Source: a virus
DNA length: 28,025 nt
IMG/VR virus record: IMGVR_UViG_3300050026_001190
Location: 1-28,025 of that record
Strand: one strand, 5' to 3'
The notes beneath the pieces were generated by a model. The model ran no database searches. It saw only the letters and a program-made list of their open reading frames with translations, and had not been told where the DNA came from. This document shows positions 17,314 to 23,394 of this stretch, piece after piece. Positions within the stretch are counted from its first letter, which is position 1. Every line of letters starts with the position of its first letter. The translations under genes and the position numbers were made by a program.

Positions 17314-17609
17314 ATCACAGCCCCGCCTGCAGTCGCGGGTTCTCACATTCGCTACACAGCGCACGAGGTTCGTTGCATCGTTGCGCTGTTCAGTCTCCGC
17401 TCGCAGTCGCAGGGTTTGCGTCGCTGGTTGCGGTTGCGCTGGTGGTTGCTCGTATCGTCCGAGCGCGTCATCCGCCATGTCCGCACTTGCACCTATCACC
17501 AGTATTACGCCAGCCAGCGCCGTCATGTGCGGCCAGTTTGAGCCGCGACGCGGCTTTTGATTGGCATAGAAAGCAATTGGGAATAGTATCTGCACCAACT
17601 TCAACTGGC

Positions 17610-18098
17610 ATGTTTTGGAATCGCAAAAAAACAGCCAAGGCGGATTCGTTTATTAAACGGATTCACCAAATTATGTTTTTCTCCGCTTCGCTCGCTGGCA
17701 AAGACAAAAATCAAGTTGTTGAGGCGTTGCGTGATGGCCTCGGCATTAAAATTCAGAGCATTGAGGATACCGAGGAACGAACATGGCAAGACAGTTTGAA
17801 CGAAGACATCGCCGTATCGTTCTCTCTGGATTTCAACAATCCCAAGCTGGTTTCGCAAATTCAAATTACTGGCTACGGTGAAATTGATGGCCTTTTAGCT
17901 TTTGCAAATGGTTTGGAAATAGGAAAACCCAAGTCGGTCAATTTTGGTGTGAATGTTGTGGAGCATCGAACCCGAAGAACACCACAACTGGCCAGAACAG
18001 TCGGTAAGGGTTTGCTTGAACACCCGGATCTGGAGTGCGAACATTTTGGTTCAAATATTATTCTTTCGCAGCGCAGTCGAAATTCTGGATCGGGATAA
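17610..18098 (+). CDS. Hypothetical protein, possibly degraded
   Basis: A 163-aa frame from the ATG at 17610. The open frame extends upstream to 17277, but those 111 codons cover palindromic, non-protein-like DNA, so I exclude them. The first 120 residues look like a real soluble protein (VVEALRDGLGIKIQSIEDTE, then VSFSLDFNNPKLVSQIQITG, then LLAFANGLEIGKPKSVNFGV). The last 40 residues are less convincing; from about 17953 a second frame also looks plausible (PEEHHNWPEQ), which may point to a frameshift. No family recognised. It stands alone between palindrome-rich stretches, as a cargo gene or remnant would. Confidence 0.5.
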   Translation: MFWNRKKTAKADSFIKRIHQIMFFSASLAGKDKNQVVEALRDGLGIKIQSIEDTEERTWQDSLNEDIAVSFSLDFNNPKLVSQIQITGYGEIDGLLAFANGLEIGKPKSVNFGVNVVEHRTRRTPQLARTVGKGLLEHPDLECEHFGSNIILSQRSRNSGSG

Positions 18099-18311
18099 AA
18101 TCAACTGCGGTTTGGCAACTCGACACATTCCAACCGTTCAGGTTGACGAATGGTTTTAGGCGCAGTGTCAGGCATCGAAACCTCGTCGCTTCACTCCTCG
18201 CCGGGGAAAGTAAACAGCCCGGCGTCACCGAGCCGACACTTGCGCTTGGTCGCGGCCAGACGCAGGCGCCGAACCACTCCCGACGCGCCAAACCTCGGCA
18301 CGGTTCCGCCC

Positions 18312-18442
18312 GCGCACGATGACTGACTCGGCAGTTTGCAACCGCTCCACTCCATTTCACTTCAATTTCGCAGACTGCATTTCCGTTCCATTGCGTTCCG
18401 ACGGCCGCAAACTGCCGAGACAGTCAGGGACGAATCGTGCGC
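18312..18442. repeat. Long imperfect palindrome, 27 paired bases
   Basis: The left arm 18312-18339 pairs with 18407-18442 in three blocks: GCGCACGAT with ATCGTGCGC, GACTG with CAGTC, and CTCGGCAGTTTGC with GCAAACTGCCGAG. There is one A-A mismatch, and 8 extra bases (18426-18433) sit on the 3-prime arm only. The loop is 67 nt. A stem this long is not expected by chance in DNA of this composition. Confidence 0.8.
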
Positions 18443-18465
18443 ACCCGAAGATTCAGGATTCCAGA

Positions 18466-18636
18466 GGCCGCGATGCTCCGCATATCGGCCAAGACCAGCA
18501 ATAGTCCGCTAGGCTTCGCCCGGACAAGCAAAGCAATAGCCCGCGATGCTTCGCACGGGCAAGACACCGCAATATACGGCGCGAGGCTTCGCCTGTCGCC
18601 GAGGACAAGCAATAGGCCGCGAGGCTCCGCCCGGCC
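18466..18636. repeat. Array of five hairpins with compensatory base changes
   Basis: Five hairpins of 22-25 nt lie in 171 bases. Outer stems are GGCCG/CGGCC (18466-18490), GTCCG/CGGAC (18504-18525), GCCCG/CGGGC (18539-18560), CGGCG/CGCCG (18577-18601) and GGCCG/CGGCC (18615-18636). Each has an inner stem (ATGC/GCAT, GGC/GCC, TGC/GCA, AGGC/GCCT, GGC/GCC) closing a TTC or TCC triloop. Linkers of 13-16 bases share an ending GCAATA. Both stems change between copies while pairing is kept, which indicates selection on a folded strand. Function unknown. Confidence 0.8.
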
Positions 18637-18654
18637 AAGACATCGGCAATAATC

Positions 18655-18730
18655 GTGAGCACGGACATTTTCCGACCGCTATACTACGCTGGCGCTCCGT
18701 TTCGCCGCTCGGAAAAATGCCCGACCTCAC
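18655..18730. repeat. Imperfect palindrome following the hairpin array
   Basis: GTGAG (18655-18659) pairs with CTCAC (18726-18730), then CGG with CCG, then CATTTTCCGA (18666-18675) with TCGGAAAAATG (18709-18719, one extra A). Two to three mismatches interrupt the stem. The loop contains a further small GGCG/CGCC hairpin. Confidence 0.65.
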
Positions 18731-18747
18731 TGATAAAACCAAATTAG

Positions 18748-18848
18748 TCTGACACCTCGCCATCAGGCTGCGTGCGGTGCTGCCGAGCACGCCCATGCAC
18801 CCATCGCGTCGCAACCCGCGCACTCCACTCTGCTGTCGAGGAGTCAGA
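18748..18848. repeat. Widely spaced 12-bp inverted repeat
   Basis: TCTGACACCTCG (18748-18759) and CGAGGAGTCAGA (18837-18848) are reverse complements at 11 of 12 positions and enclose 77 bases. It continues the series of palindromes in this region. On its own it would be weak; in this cluster it is worth recording. Confidence 0.5.
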
Positions 18849-18968
18849 GCAGTTGGCTTCGCGCTGACGCGCCGAAGCCGGAAACGATGCCAGCAGACAC
18901 GGCAAGGTTGGACATCGGCTACGCGGCTTCGTTGTCATGCAGGAATGCTTCCGGGACATCACACAACA

Positions 18969-19069
18969 CATATTGTGTGTTTGGTCGTTCCTCCCACATA
19001 AATTCTTTTCGTGCCGACATCTCCCCGCAAGCGGGACCCTTCGGCACGGAATTTATGTCACACAATATG
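18969..19069. repeat. Long composite palindrome with all bulges on the 5-prime arm
   Basis: Reading inward, CATATTGTGTG (18969-18979) pairs with CACACAATATG (19059-19069); 16 unpaired bases follow on the left only. ACATAAATTC (18996-19005) then pairs with GAATTTATGT (19049-19058); 4 unpaired T follow on the left only. CGTGCCGA (19010-19017) pairs with TCGGCACG (19041-19048). The apical loop holds CCCGC-AA-GCGGG. All 29 outer pairs are perfect and the 3-prime arm is uninterrupted. Confidence 0.8.
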
Positions 19070-19105
19070 GCATTGTGTGCTATCCCGCTGCTTCACTGTC
19101 ACGCT

Positions 19106-19143
19106 GACTGCTAATCCGCACCTTCGCGCTCGTGCGGGCAGTC
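19106..19143. repeat. 12-bp hairpin with a 4-nt bulge on the 5-prime arm
   Basis: GACTGC (19106-19111), four unpaired bases TAAT, then CCGCAC (19116-19121) pair with GTGCGG and GCAGTC (19132-19143), loop 10 nt. This repeats the one-sided bulge architecture of the larger palindrome 40 bases upstream with a different sequence. Confidence 0.7.
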
Positions 19144-19276
19144 ACCGCGCCAGTTCGCAGGCATCCTTCACGCCAACTTCGCCGCTACGCCTGTAATGCG
19201 AACAGCCGTGTCTGCAACCCTAAACCCCCGCCCATCCTCAATGCTCGCCTCCTTCCATCCCCAAGGAGGCTGCGCC

Positions 19277-19528
19277 TCATGTTTTCAGACTAGAAGGCGG
19301 TTTGGGGACATGATGCACCTTTGCAAAATCTCCTGCTTCAGCACGAGTGAGAAAGTCCTTTAACGCCCCACCGGTTAAATATGGTCGACCTGCAATGTTA
19401 ATGGTTTTTAGCCAACCATTTTTCCGCCAACGCCAAGTAGTGACGGGGGATACGCCAATTCCTTCTGTGAATCTATGTAAACTGACAATTGGCCGGTCAA
19501 TGTATTCGTTCATGCTCACTTTAATCAT
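19277..19528 (-). CDS. Helix-turn-helix DNA-binding protein (excisionase/AlpA-like)
   Basis: An 83-aa protein. LHRFTEGIGVSPVTTWRWRK followed by GWLKTINIAGRPYLTGGALKDFL is the winged-helix pattern of MerR/excisionase-type HTH proteins: helix-turn-helix, then a wing with G-R-x-Y. I start at the ATG at 19528; the frame is open further to 19813 but the upstream part covers a GC palindrome and the promoter area. An alternative ATG lies at 19513. It diverges from the + strand operon at 19812, so it may regulate that operon or direct excision of a nested element. A second gene of this kind lies at 25643-25876. Confidence 0.72.
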   Translation of the reverse strand: MIKVSMNEYIDRPIVSLHRFTEGIGVSPVTTWRWRKNGWLKTINIAGRPYLTGGALKDFLTRAEAGDFAKVHHVPKPPSSLKT

Positions 19529-19580
19529 AACTCTTCGTCGTTCCTTTCTTTGGTCTGCTCGCTTCACTCGTTTGGTTTGT

Positions 19581-19603
19581 AGCGGCGGTCTATGACCGCC
19601 GCT
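19581..19603. repeat. REP-like palindrome, 10-bp arms with 3-nt loop
   Basis: AGCGGCGGTC (19581-19590) and GACCGCCGCT (19594-19603) form a perfect palindrome around TAT. It lies between the divergent HTH gene and the + strand operon. I associate this sequence with a repeated extragenic palindrome in Verrucomicrobiota genomes, from memory. It could also act as an operator for the HTH protein. Confidence 0.65.
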
Positions 19604-19811
19604 GGTTGGTGTAGGCACCGCCTGCGTTTTCAGGTCCGGCTTTTTCTGCCCAGCGTTTCTCTCCATCGCCCTCACGGCGTCGCCGAAAATACCAGCCCGC
19701 CCACTCGTGGCTCCTTCTGAAGAGCACTTCCACGGGGGAGGGCTGCCAGCTCCGCTTTTTCGTGAAGGGCGACGGACAGAAGACGCACAGCAGAGCAGAA
19801 AAAAAAAGACC

Positions 19812-20243
19812 ATGAAAACAAATACAAAAAATCAAAAAATCGGGCTCGGGAGCAGATCCGCACAGTTGAGCAGCACAAACACCAACACACCGAAAGTAGC
19901 GGGCGCAGTTGCGCCAATTGAGAAGAAAGACAATCGCTTGCCGATTGACACCGAGGCGCGGAAGAAAAACCGCACCTTGCCCATCACGAAAGTTTTGGAA
20001 CTTTTGAAAACCAGCAATTCCGGTTTGTTCAATCTCGCCGAGGTTGTCGGGAAGTGGGTTTGGGTGACATTCCGCGAGACGCCCGCGCCGGAGTTGCGGC
20101 AGATGTTGGCGCAGCTTGGTTTTCATTGGAATCGCGAGCGCCAAGCGTGGCAGCACCCTTGCGGCGCATTTCGTTTGCGCGGCGCAGGCGACCCGCACGA
20201 GAAGTATCAGAGTTACTTTCCCGCCGACATCCGCACCAACTGA
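19812..20243 (+). CDS. Hypothetical mobile-element protein with a GKWVWVTF...GFHWNRERQAWQ domain
   Basis: A 143-aa protein. The first 60 residues are low-complexity and polar (asparagine, threonine, lysine), probably unstructured. The C-terminal part carries VVGKWVWVTFRETPAPELRQ and LAQLGFHWNRERQAWQHPCG. I have seen this short domain in proteins of plasmids, conjugative elements and phage-like islands, but I cannot name a function. I chose the ATG at 19812, since the 35 codons upstream in frame look non-coding. It heads a three-gene unit with gaps of 43 and 4 nt, transcribed away from the HTH gene. Confidence 0.62.
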   Translation: MKTNTKNQKIGLGSRSAQLSSTNTNTPKVAGAVAPIEKKDNRLPIDTEARKKNRTLPITKVLELLKTSNSGLFNLAEVVGKWVWVTFRETPAPELRQMLAQLGFHWNRERQAWQHPCGAFRLRGAGDPHEKYQSYFPADIRTN

Positions 20244-20286
20244 TTCATAACGGGCGCGGTTTATCCGCGCCCAATTTCTTCACACC

Positions 20287-20523
20287 ATGACTGATTTGCA
20301 CAAAACCATCCGCCGCCGTTCCCGTGAACAGTTCGCCCACTATCGCAGGCGCATTGTCGTTTCACTTGAACCCGGTGACGTAATCGGGATGCGACTTGAA
20401 CGCACCCGCACCACCTACCGCGCACCGCTCGCCAGTGTGTTCCGCACATTGGCCGACTGGCACGCACGAACCGAAGCCCGCGCCAAACGCGAAGCCCGCA
20501 AACTTAAACGCCTGAATCACTGA
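20287..20523 (+). CDS. Small basic mobile-element protein
   Basis: A 78-aa strongly basic protein (HKTIRRRSREQF-AHYRRRIVVSLEPGD, then IGMRLERTRTTYR, ending in a KREARKLKRL helix). Proteins with the core IVVSLEPGDVIGMR-E--RTTY are common small orphans beside DUF6573 genes on plasmids and islands, as far as I recall. It could bind nucleic acid given its charge. It sits 4 nt upstream of the DUF6573 gene. No defined function. Confidence 0.6.
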   Translation: MTDLHKTIRRRSREQFAHYRRRIVVSLEPGDVIGMRLERTRTTYRAPLASVFRTLADWHARTEARAKREARKLKRLNH

Positions 20524-20527
20524 CACC

Positions 20528-20929
20528 ATGAACACAAACCAAAATCAATCGCCGTTTGGCGAAGTCATTTACAGTTACACGAGAGCGCAAGCCGTCGCCG
20601 ACGGCTTGCAGGTTGATGTTTCAAAAGTTGCCGCCGAAGCGGGCATCCGCTTTCCGGTGTTTCTCACGCGCACGGTTTTTGATTCATTCGTGACCGTGCC
20701 GGAAGGCGTGACCGGACAGGATGAAGCCGGACGCCTTTGGGATATTGTCTGGATGCTCCGTTTCGGAATCCTTCGCAGCCGCCCAGGTTGCGACCGCATC
20801 CCCGTTGCGTTCTATGTCCGCAACGACAACCGCACAGCGCGGCTTGTAAAGTTGATTGCCACTTGCGGCGCACTGGACATTGACAACCCGCAGCCCGCCA
20901 TCACCTTAATGCTGCCGGACGAGGATTGA
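20528..20929 (+). CDS. DUF6573 family protein
   Basis: A 133-aa protein. IYSYTRAQAVADGLQVDVSK near the start, then FPVFLTRTVFDSFV, LWDIVWMLRFGI and a final VKLIATCGALDIDNPQPAIT fit DUF6573, a family of unknown function carried by plasmids, phages and integrative elements. It is the last gene of the + strand unit. Its role is unknown; the gene's value here is as a marker that this sub-block is mobile DNA rather than a host locus. Confidence 0.75.
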   Translation: MNTNQNQSPFGEVIYSYTRAQAVADGLQVDVSKVAAEAGIRFPVFLTRTVFDSFVTVPEGVTGQDEAGRLWDIVWMLRFGILRSRPGCDRIPVAFYVRNDNRTARLVKLIATCGALDIDNPQPAITLMLPDED

Positions 20930-20966
20930 CCGGCAGATAATCACCGCGCCCGACGACCACGCCGGT

Positions 20967-21046
20967 CGCGAAAATTTTCGCGGGTGAACACCTAGGTCGT
21001 TCACCCGCGCAGCCATTTGGCTGTTGGGAACTCGCGCAGTCCCCAA
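20967..21046. repeat. Cluster of four adjacent palindromes between converging genes
   Basis: In 80 bases: CGCGAAAATTTTCGCG (20967-20982, perfect); CGCGGGTGAAC with GTTCACCCGCG (20979-21009, loop 9 nt); CAGCCA-TT-TGGCTG (21010-21023); and TTGGGAACT with AGTCCCCAA (21024-21046, 8 of 9 match). They directly abut. The cluster follows the end of the DUF6573 gene and precedes the end of the oppositely oriented terminase gene. It may end transcription from both sides, or be a folded RNA or replication site. Confidence 0.75.
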
Positions 21047-21169
21047 ACCCGTGCGCCAAAGGGCAAGCCCTCTGGACTCCAATTTGTTCTCACGCGCCGA
21101 ACCGGCTAAAACGCCACGCACCCGCACCGCCCTTCCTTTTCAAAACTTTCCCAGGGCGATGCAGGCACT

Positions 21170-21229
21170 CTAGTCCTCAATCGCCGGACGGCTTTGCATC
21201 TAGTCCTTTGGCCGGACAGGCCATCACGT
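21170..21229. repeat. Two-copy imperfect direct repeat, 30-base period
   Basis: CTAGTCCT at 21170-21177 and again at 21200-21207, each followed within 4-6 bases by GCCGGAC. Each copy can pair GTCC with GGAC. The word TAGTCC...CCGGAC also appears in the second hairpin of the array at 18504-18525. The similarity is modest. Confidence 0.45.
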
Positions 21230-21243
21230 TCGGGCGCGCCCGC

Positions 21244-22641
21244 CTACACGCCGCGCAATTTCCTTTGGGAAATTGACCGCGATTTCGTCGCCACCAGATA
21301 GCGGAGACAATCCGCCGCGTCATCGCCGCCGATGCCATCCTCATCCGTGTCCACCTTGAGCACATCCTCTGGCCGATTCGGATCATGTTGCAGCGAAGGT
21401 AAAGTTTCCAGCAGTCGCCCGCACCGCTTGTGAATGAAAAGTGTTGTCTTCACACCGCCCTCGACATCGCCGAACCGCTGCAAAATTTCCGCCCAGCCGT
21501 TCACGCGGTCGGTATTCGCGCAGCGAAGTGTGATTCCAAGTTTCGCATATTGCGCCGCAATAGTTGTCCCGTCGCTCTGGCGCGAAAACATATCCGCGCC
21601 GGCCACAAATCGTTTCAAATCGTCGAGTCCGAGTTTGCGCTCGCCGATTTTGTGCCGCGCCAGCATCGCCTTGATTGCCGTCGCGTGACGTTGCGGCAGC
21701 CAAAACCGCTCCGCATGTTCGTCCACGATGAAAATATTCCCGTCCCCGTCGCGACAGCCGAGCAAAACAACGGTGTAATGCGCGAAACCATAATCCAGCG
21801 CGGCGAACCATTCCACCGCCCGCAAATCGTCGAAATCCTCGACGACGTGAACCTCGCGGCGCAGCGTCGTGAAGTATTGGCCGGCGGCAATGTCCCAATC
21901 GCCGTCTAGCCAAGCCCGTTTTTGCCAGCCGGTCAGATTTTCCAAAACTTTGCGATACTCCGGGTTGTTGAAAGCATTGTCGCCCACCCGCGCCGGGATA
22001 AACCGCGTTTCTGTTTCGCGCCGTTCCAACATCGGCACAACGAACCGCGTCCGATACCAGCCATGACCGACACCCCCCGGATTTGTTGTGGAATAGATGC
22101 GTGGTCGCCAGTCCGGTTTGCTCGTCCGGCAGCAGGTCGTGATGTCCTGGTATTTCCGGGCGGTGAGGGTGGTTGCTTCCTCGATGCCAATCACGTCGTA
22201 TTCCAATCCCAAGTAGGCATCAATGTCCTTTTCATTCTGAAAATGACCCGCGATGATCCGCGAGCCGTTGTTGAACGCCAGCACGCCACGGAACGCCGAG
22301 AACTCATGCGGCAGCCGATTGAACAATCGCCGCCGCAAGTCCTCAAAGTGTTCAAGATTTGCTTTTCCGACCTTGCGGAGCAACAGGCATTTCAACCCCG
22401 GCATCCGCTGGCAATCATCCGCCCCCATTTGCGCCAGCAACCAATGCGATTTGCCGCCACCGCGAGCGCCGCCGTAGCCAATGGCTGTCGGCCCGTCCGG
22501 TTGATCGCAAAGCCGGGCGGCAGCACTGGCGACCAGTTGTCGCTCTTGCAGCCAGATTCGCGCGGCCACCAGGTTGCGGGTCTGATTCTCTGGACACCCC
22601 GCAGCCACCGCCGCGCTCAGAAATGCCTCGCGCTCCATCAT
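21244..22641 (-). CDS. Phage terminase large subunit
   Basis: A 465-aa DNA-packaging motor with ATPase and nuclease domains. Walker A GGARGGGKS (57-65), Walker B VIGIEE (150-155) and the coupling motif STTNPGG (184-190) form the ATPase. The RNase H-like nuclease has LDYGF with D283, GAD with D350 and GGDDAADCLRYL with D440/D441. All expected acidic residues are present, so the enzyme looks intact. Its ATG overlaps the stop of the small subunit gene (ATGA). The gene ends at the palindrome cluster, and the portal gene is 6.5 kb away rather than adjacent. Confidence 0.92.
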   Translation of the reverse strand: MMEREAFLSAAVAAGCPENQTRNLVAARIWLQERQLVASAAARLCDQPDGPTAIGYGGARGGGKSHWLLAQMGADDCQRMPGLKCLLLRKVGKANLEHFEDLRRRLFNRLPHEFSAFRGVLAFNNGSRIIAGHFQNEKDIDAYLGLEYDVIGIEEATTLTARKYQDITTCCRTSKPDWRPRIYSTTNPGGVGHGWYRTRFVVPMLERRETETRFIPARVGDNAFNNPEYRKVLENLTGWQKRAWLDGDWDIAAGQYFTTLRREVHVVEDFDDLRAVEWFAALDYGFAHYTVVLLGCRDGDGNIFIVDEHAERFWLPQRHATAIKAMLARHKIGERKLGLDDLKRFVAGADMFSRQSDGTTIAAQYAKLGITLRCANTDRVNGWAEILQRFGDVEGGVKTTLFIHKRCGRLLETLPSLQHDPNRPEDVLKVDTDEDGIGGDDAADCLRYLVATKSRSISQRKLRGV

Positions 22642-23258
22642 GGCTTCAACTCCTTCGCCGGCACGACCTCCACATCCAAAACTGCCCCCCCTTTTTTTGC
22701 AGGTTCAACTTGATTGGCCGGTGGCGCTTGGTGGCCGTCCGCAAGGACTCCATAGGCTTTGCGGAGGGCAATTTCCCAATCCACATCAATTGTGGCGTGG
22801 ATATTCGTGTTGACCTCCTTGATCTCGCTCGGCATCCCGGCGGCAAACTGCTTGAGCTTGAACGCCAGTTCCAGCATCCGCGCCATCGCCTCAAACCCAG
22901 GCACCCGCCCTGATGCTCGCCAGCGGCGGCGCGCCTCCTGCACGTCCCGAATGGCTTCCTCGGCCTCCAGCCACGCCTGCCGGCGGGCCGGTTCATGCAG
23001 TTGCCACCATTCCACCGCCTTTTCGACCGCCAGCCGTTCGATGGCCTGACGCTCCAATTCGGCAAAGTGGGCATCCCGTGCTGCCACCCGCCCAGCCCAG
23101 TCATATTTCGCAGACCACCGTTTCAATAAACGTGAACTCTTGGTGAACTTCCGGGCAACCGCCTCCAAAGACCGTTCCGGTCCCAAGTCCAGGTATGCCT
23201 TGAACGCGGCAAACGCCTTGTTTGACTCTCGCGGCTGCTGTTCAAATGCGTGACTCAT
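22638..23258 (-). CDS. Phage terminase small subunit
   Basis: About 206 aa from the ATG at 23258; the frame opens 12 codons earlier at 23294, but those overlap a hairpin. The N-terminal region SLEAVARKFTKSSRLLKRWS, followed by KYDWAGRVAARDAH, is a DNA-binding helix-turn-helix typical of small terminase subunits that recognise the packaging start. A long charged helix and a proline-rich tail follow. It overlaps the large subunit gene by 4 bases. The imperfect hairpin just upstream (23281-23329) is a candidate for its binding site. Confidence 0.8.
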   Translation of the reverse strand: MSHAFEQQPRESNKAFAAFKAYLDLGPERSLEAVARKFTKSSRLLKRWSAKYDWAGRVAARDAHFAELERQAIERLAVEKAVEWWQLHEPARRQAWLEAEEAIRDVQEARRRWRASGRVPGFEAMARMLELAFKLKQFAAGMPSEIKEVNTNIHATIDVDWEIALRKAYGVLADGHQAPPANQVEPAKKGGAVLDVEVVPAKELKP

Positions 23259-23280
23259 AAATTCACATTCCATCCCTGAC

Positions 23281-23329
23281 AGACACCCACACACACGCCC
23301 CTATAAATAGGGGGCGTGCGAGTGTGTCT
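23281..23329. repeat. Imperfect hairpin upstream of terS
   Basis: AGACAC (23281-23286) pairs with GTGTCT (23324-23329), and ACGCCCC (23295-23301) with GGGGCGT (23311-23317). Pairs between them are broken by two mismatches and a 2-nt bulge. The loop is TATAAATAG. It fills the gap between the ATPase gene and the small terminase gene. Candidate roles are a packaging (cos/pac) site, an operator or a processing site. It has no T-run. Confidence 0.7.
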
Positions 23330-23394
23330 CTGGTCTGACGCGCACAACCCGCACGCACGCTGAATTGGCCCGTGTAAGTCTCCGTGTAGGTGTC

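Larger units (their letters stand above)
18099..19276. other. Non-coding, palindrome-rich region
   Basis: Nearly 1.2 kb without a credible protein-coding frame on either strand. It holds at least seven separate inverted repeats, several listed individually, plus a small one (CGCCGGG 18199-18205 with CCCGGCG 18218-18224) and GGCTTCGCGC-type arms at 18855-18879. The palindromes differ in sequence but recur in architecture. This could be a large structured RNA, an array of recombination or replication sites, or palindromic repeats collected from the host. Confidence 0.6.

Noticed and set aside
18040-18065. GGTTCAAAT, resembling a tRNA T-loop
   Set aside because: No acceptor, D-arm or anticodon stem can be built around it; it lies within a possible coding frame.
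17236-18098. Long overlapping frames on both strands through 17.24-17.6 kb, including a 273-aa + frame from 17277
   Set aside because: The first 111 codons of the + frame and the whole - frame cover palindromic GC-rich DNA and read as cysteine/arginine-rich noise. Only the part from the ATG at 17610 looks like protein.
19529-19813. N-terminal extension of the HTH gene to 178 aa
   Set aside because: It runs through a perfect GC palindrome and over the start of the divergent operon, and the residues resemble no protein.
16985-21243. CRISPR array suggested by repeated hairpins
   Set aside because: The repeat units at 18466-18636 are not identical, spacers are only 13-16 bases and similar to each other, and there are no cas genes.
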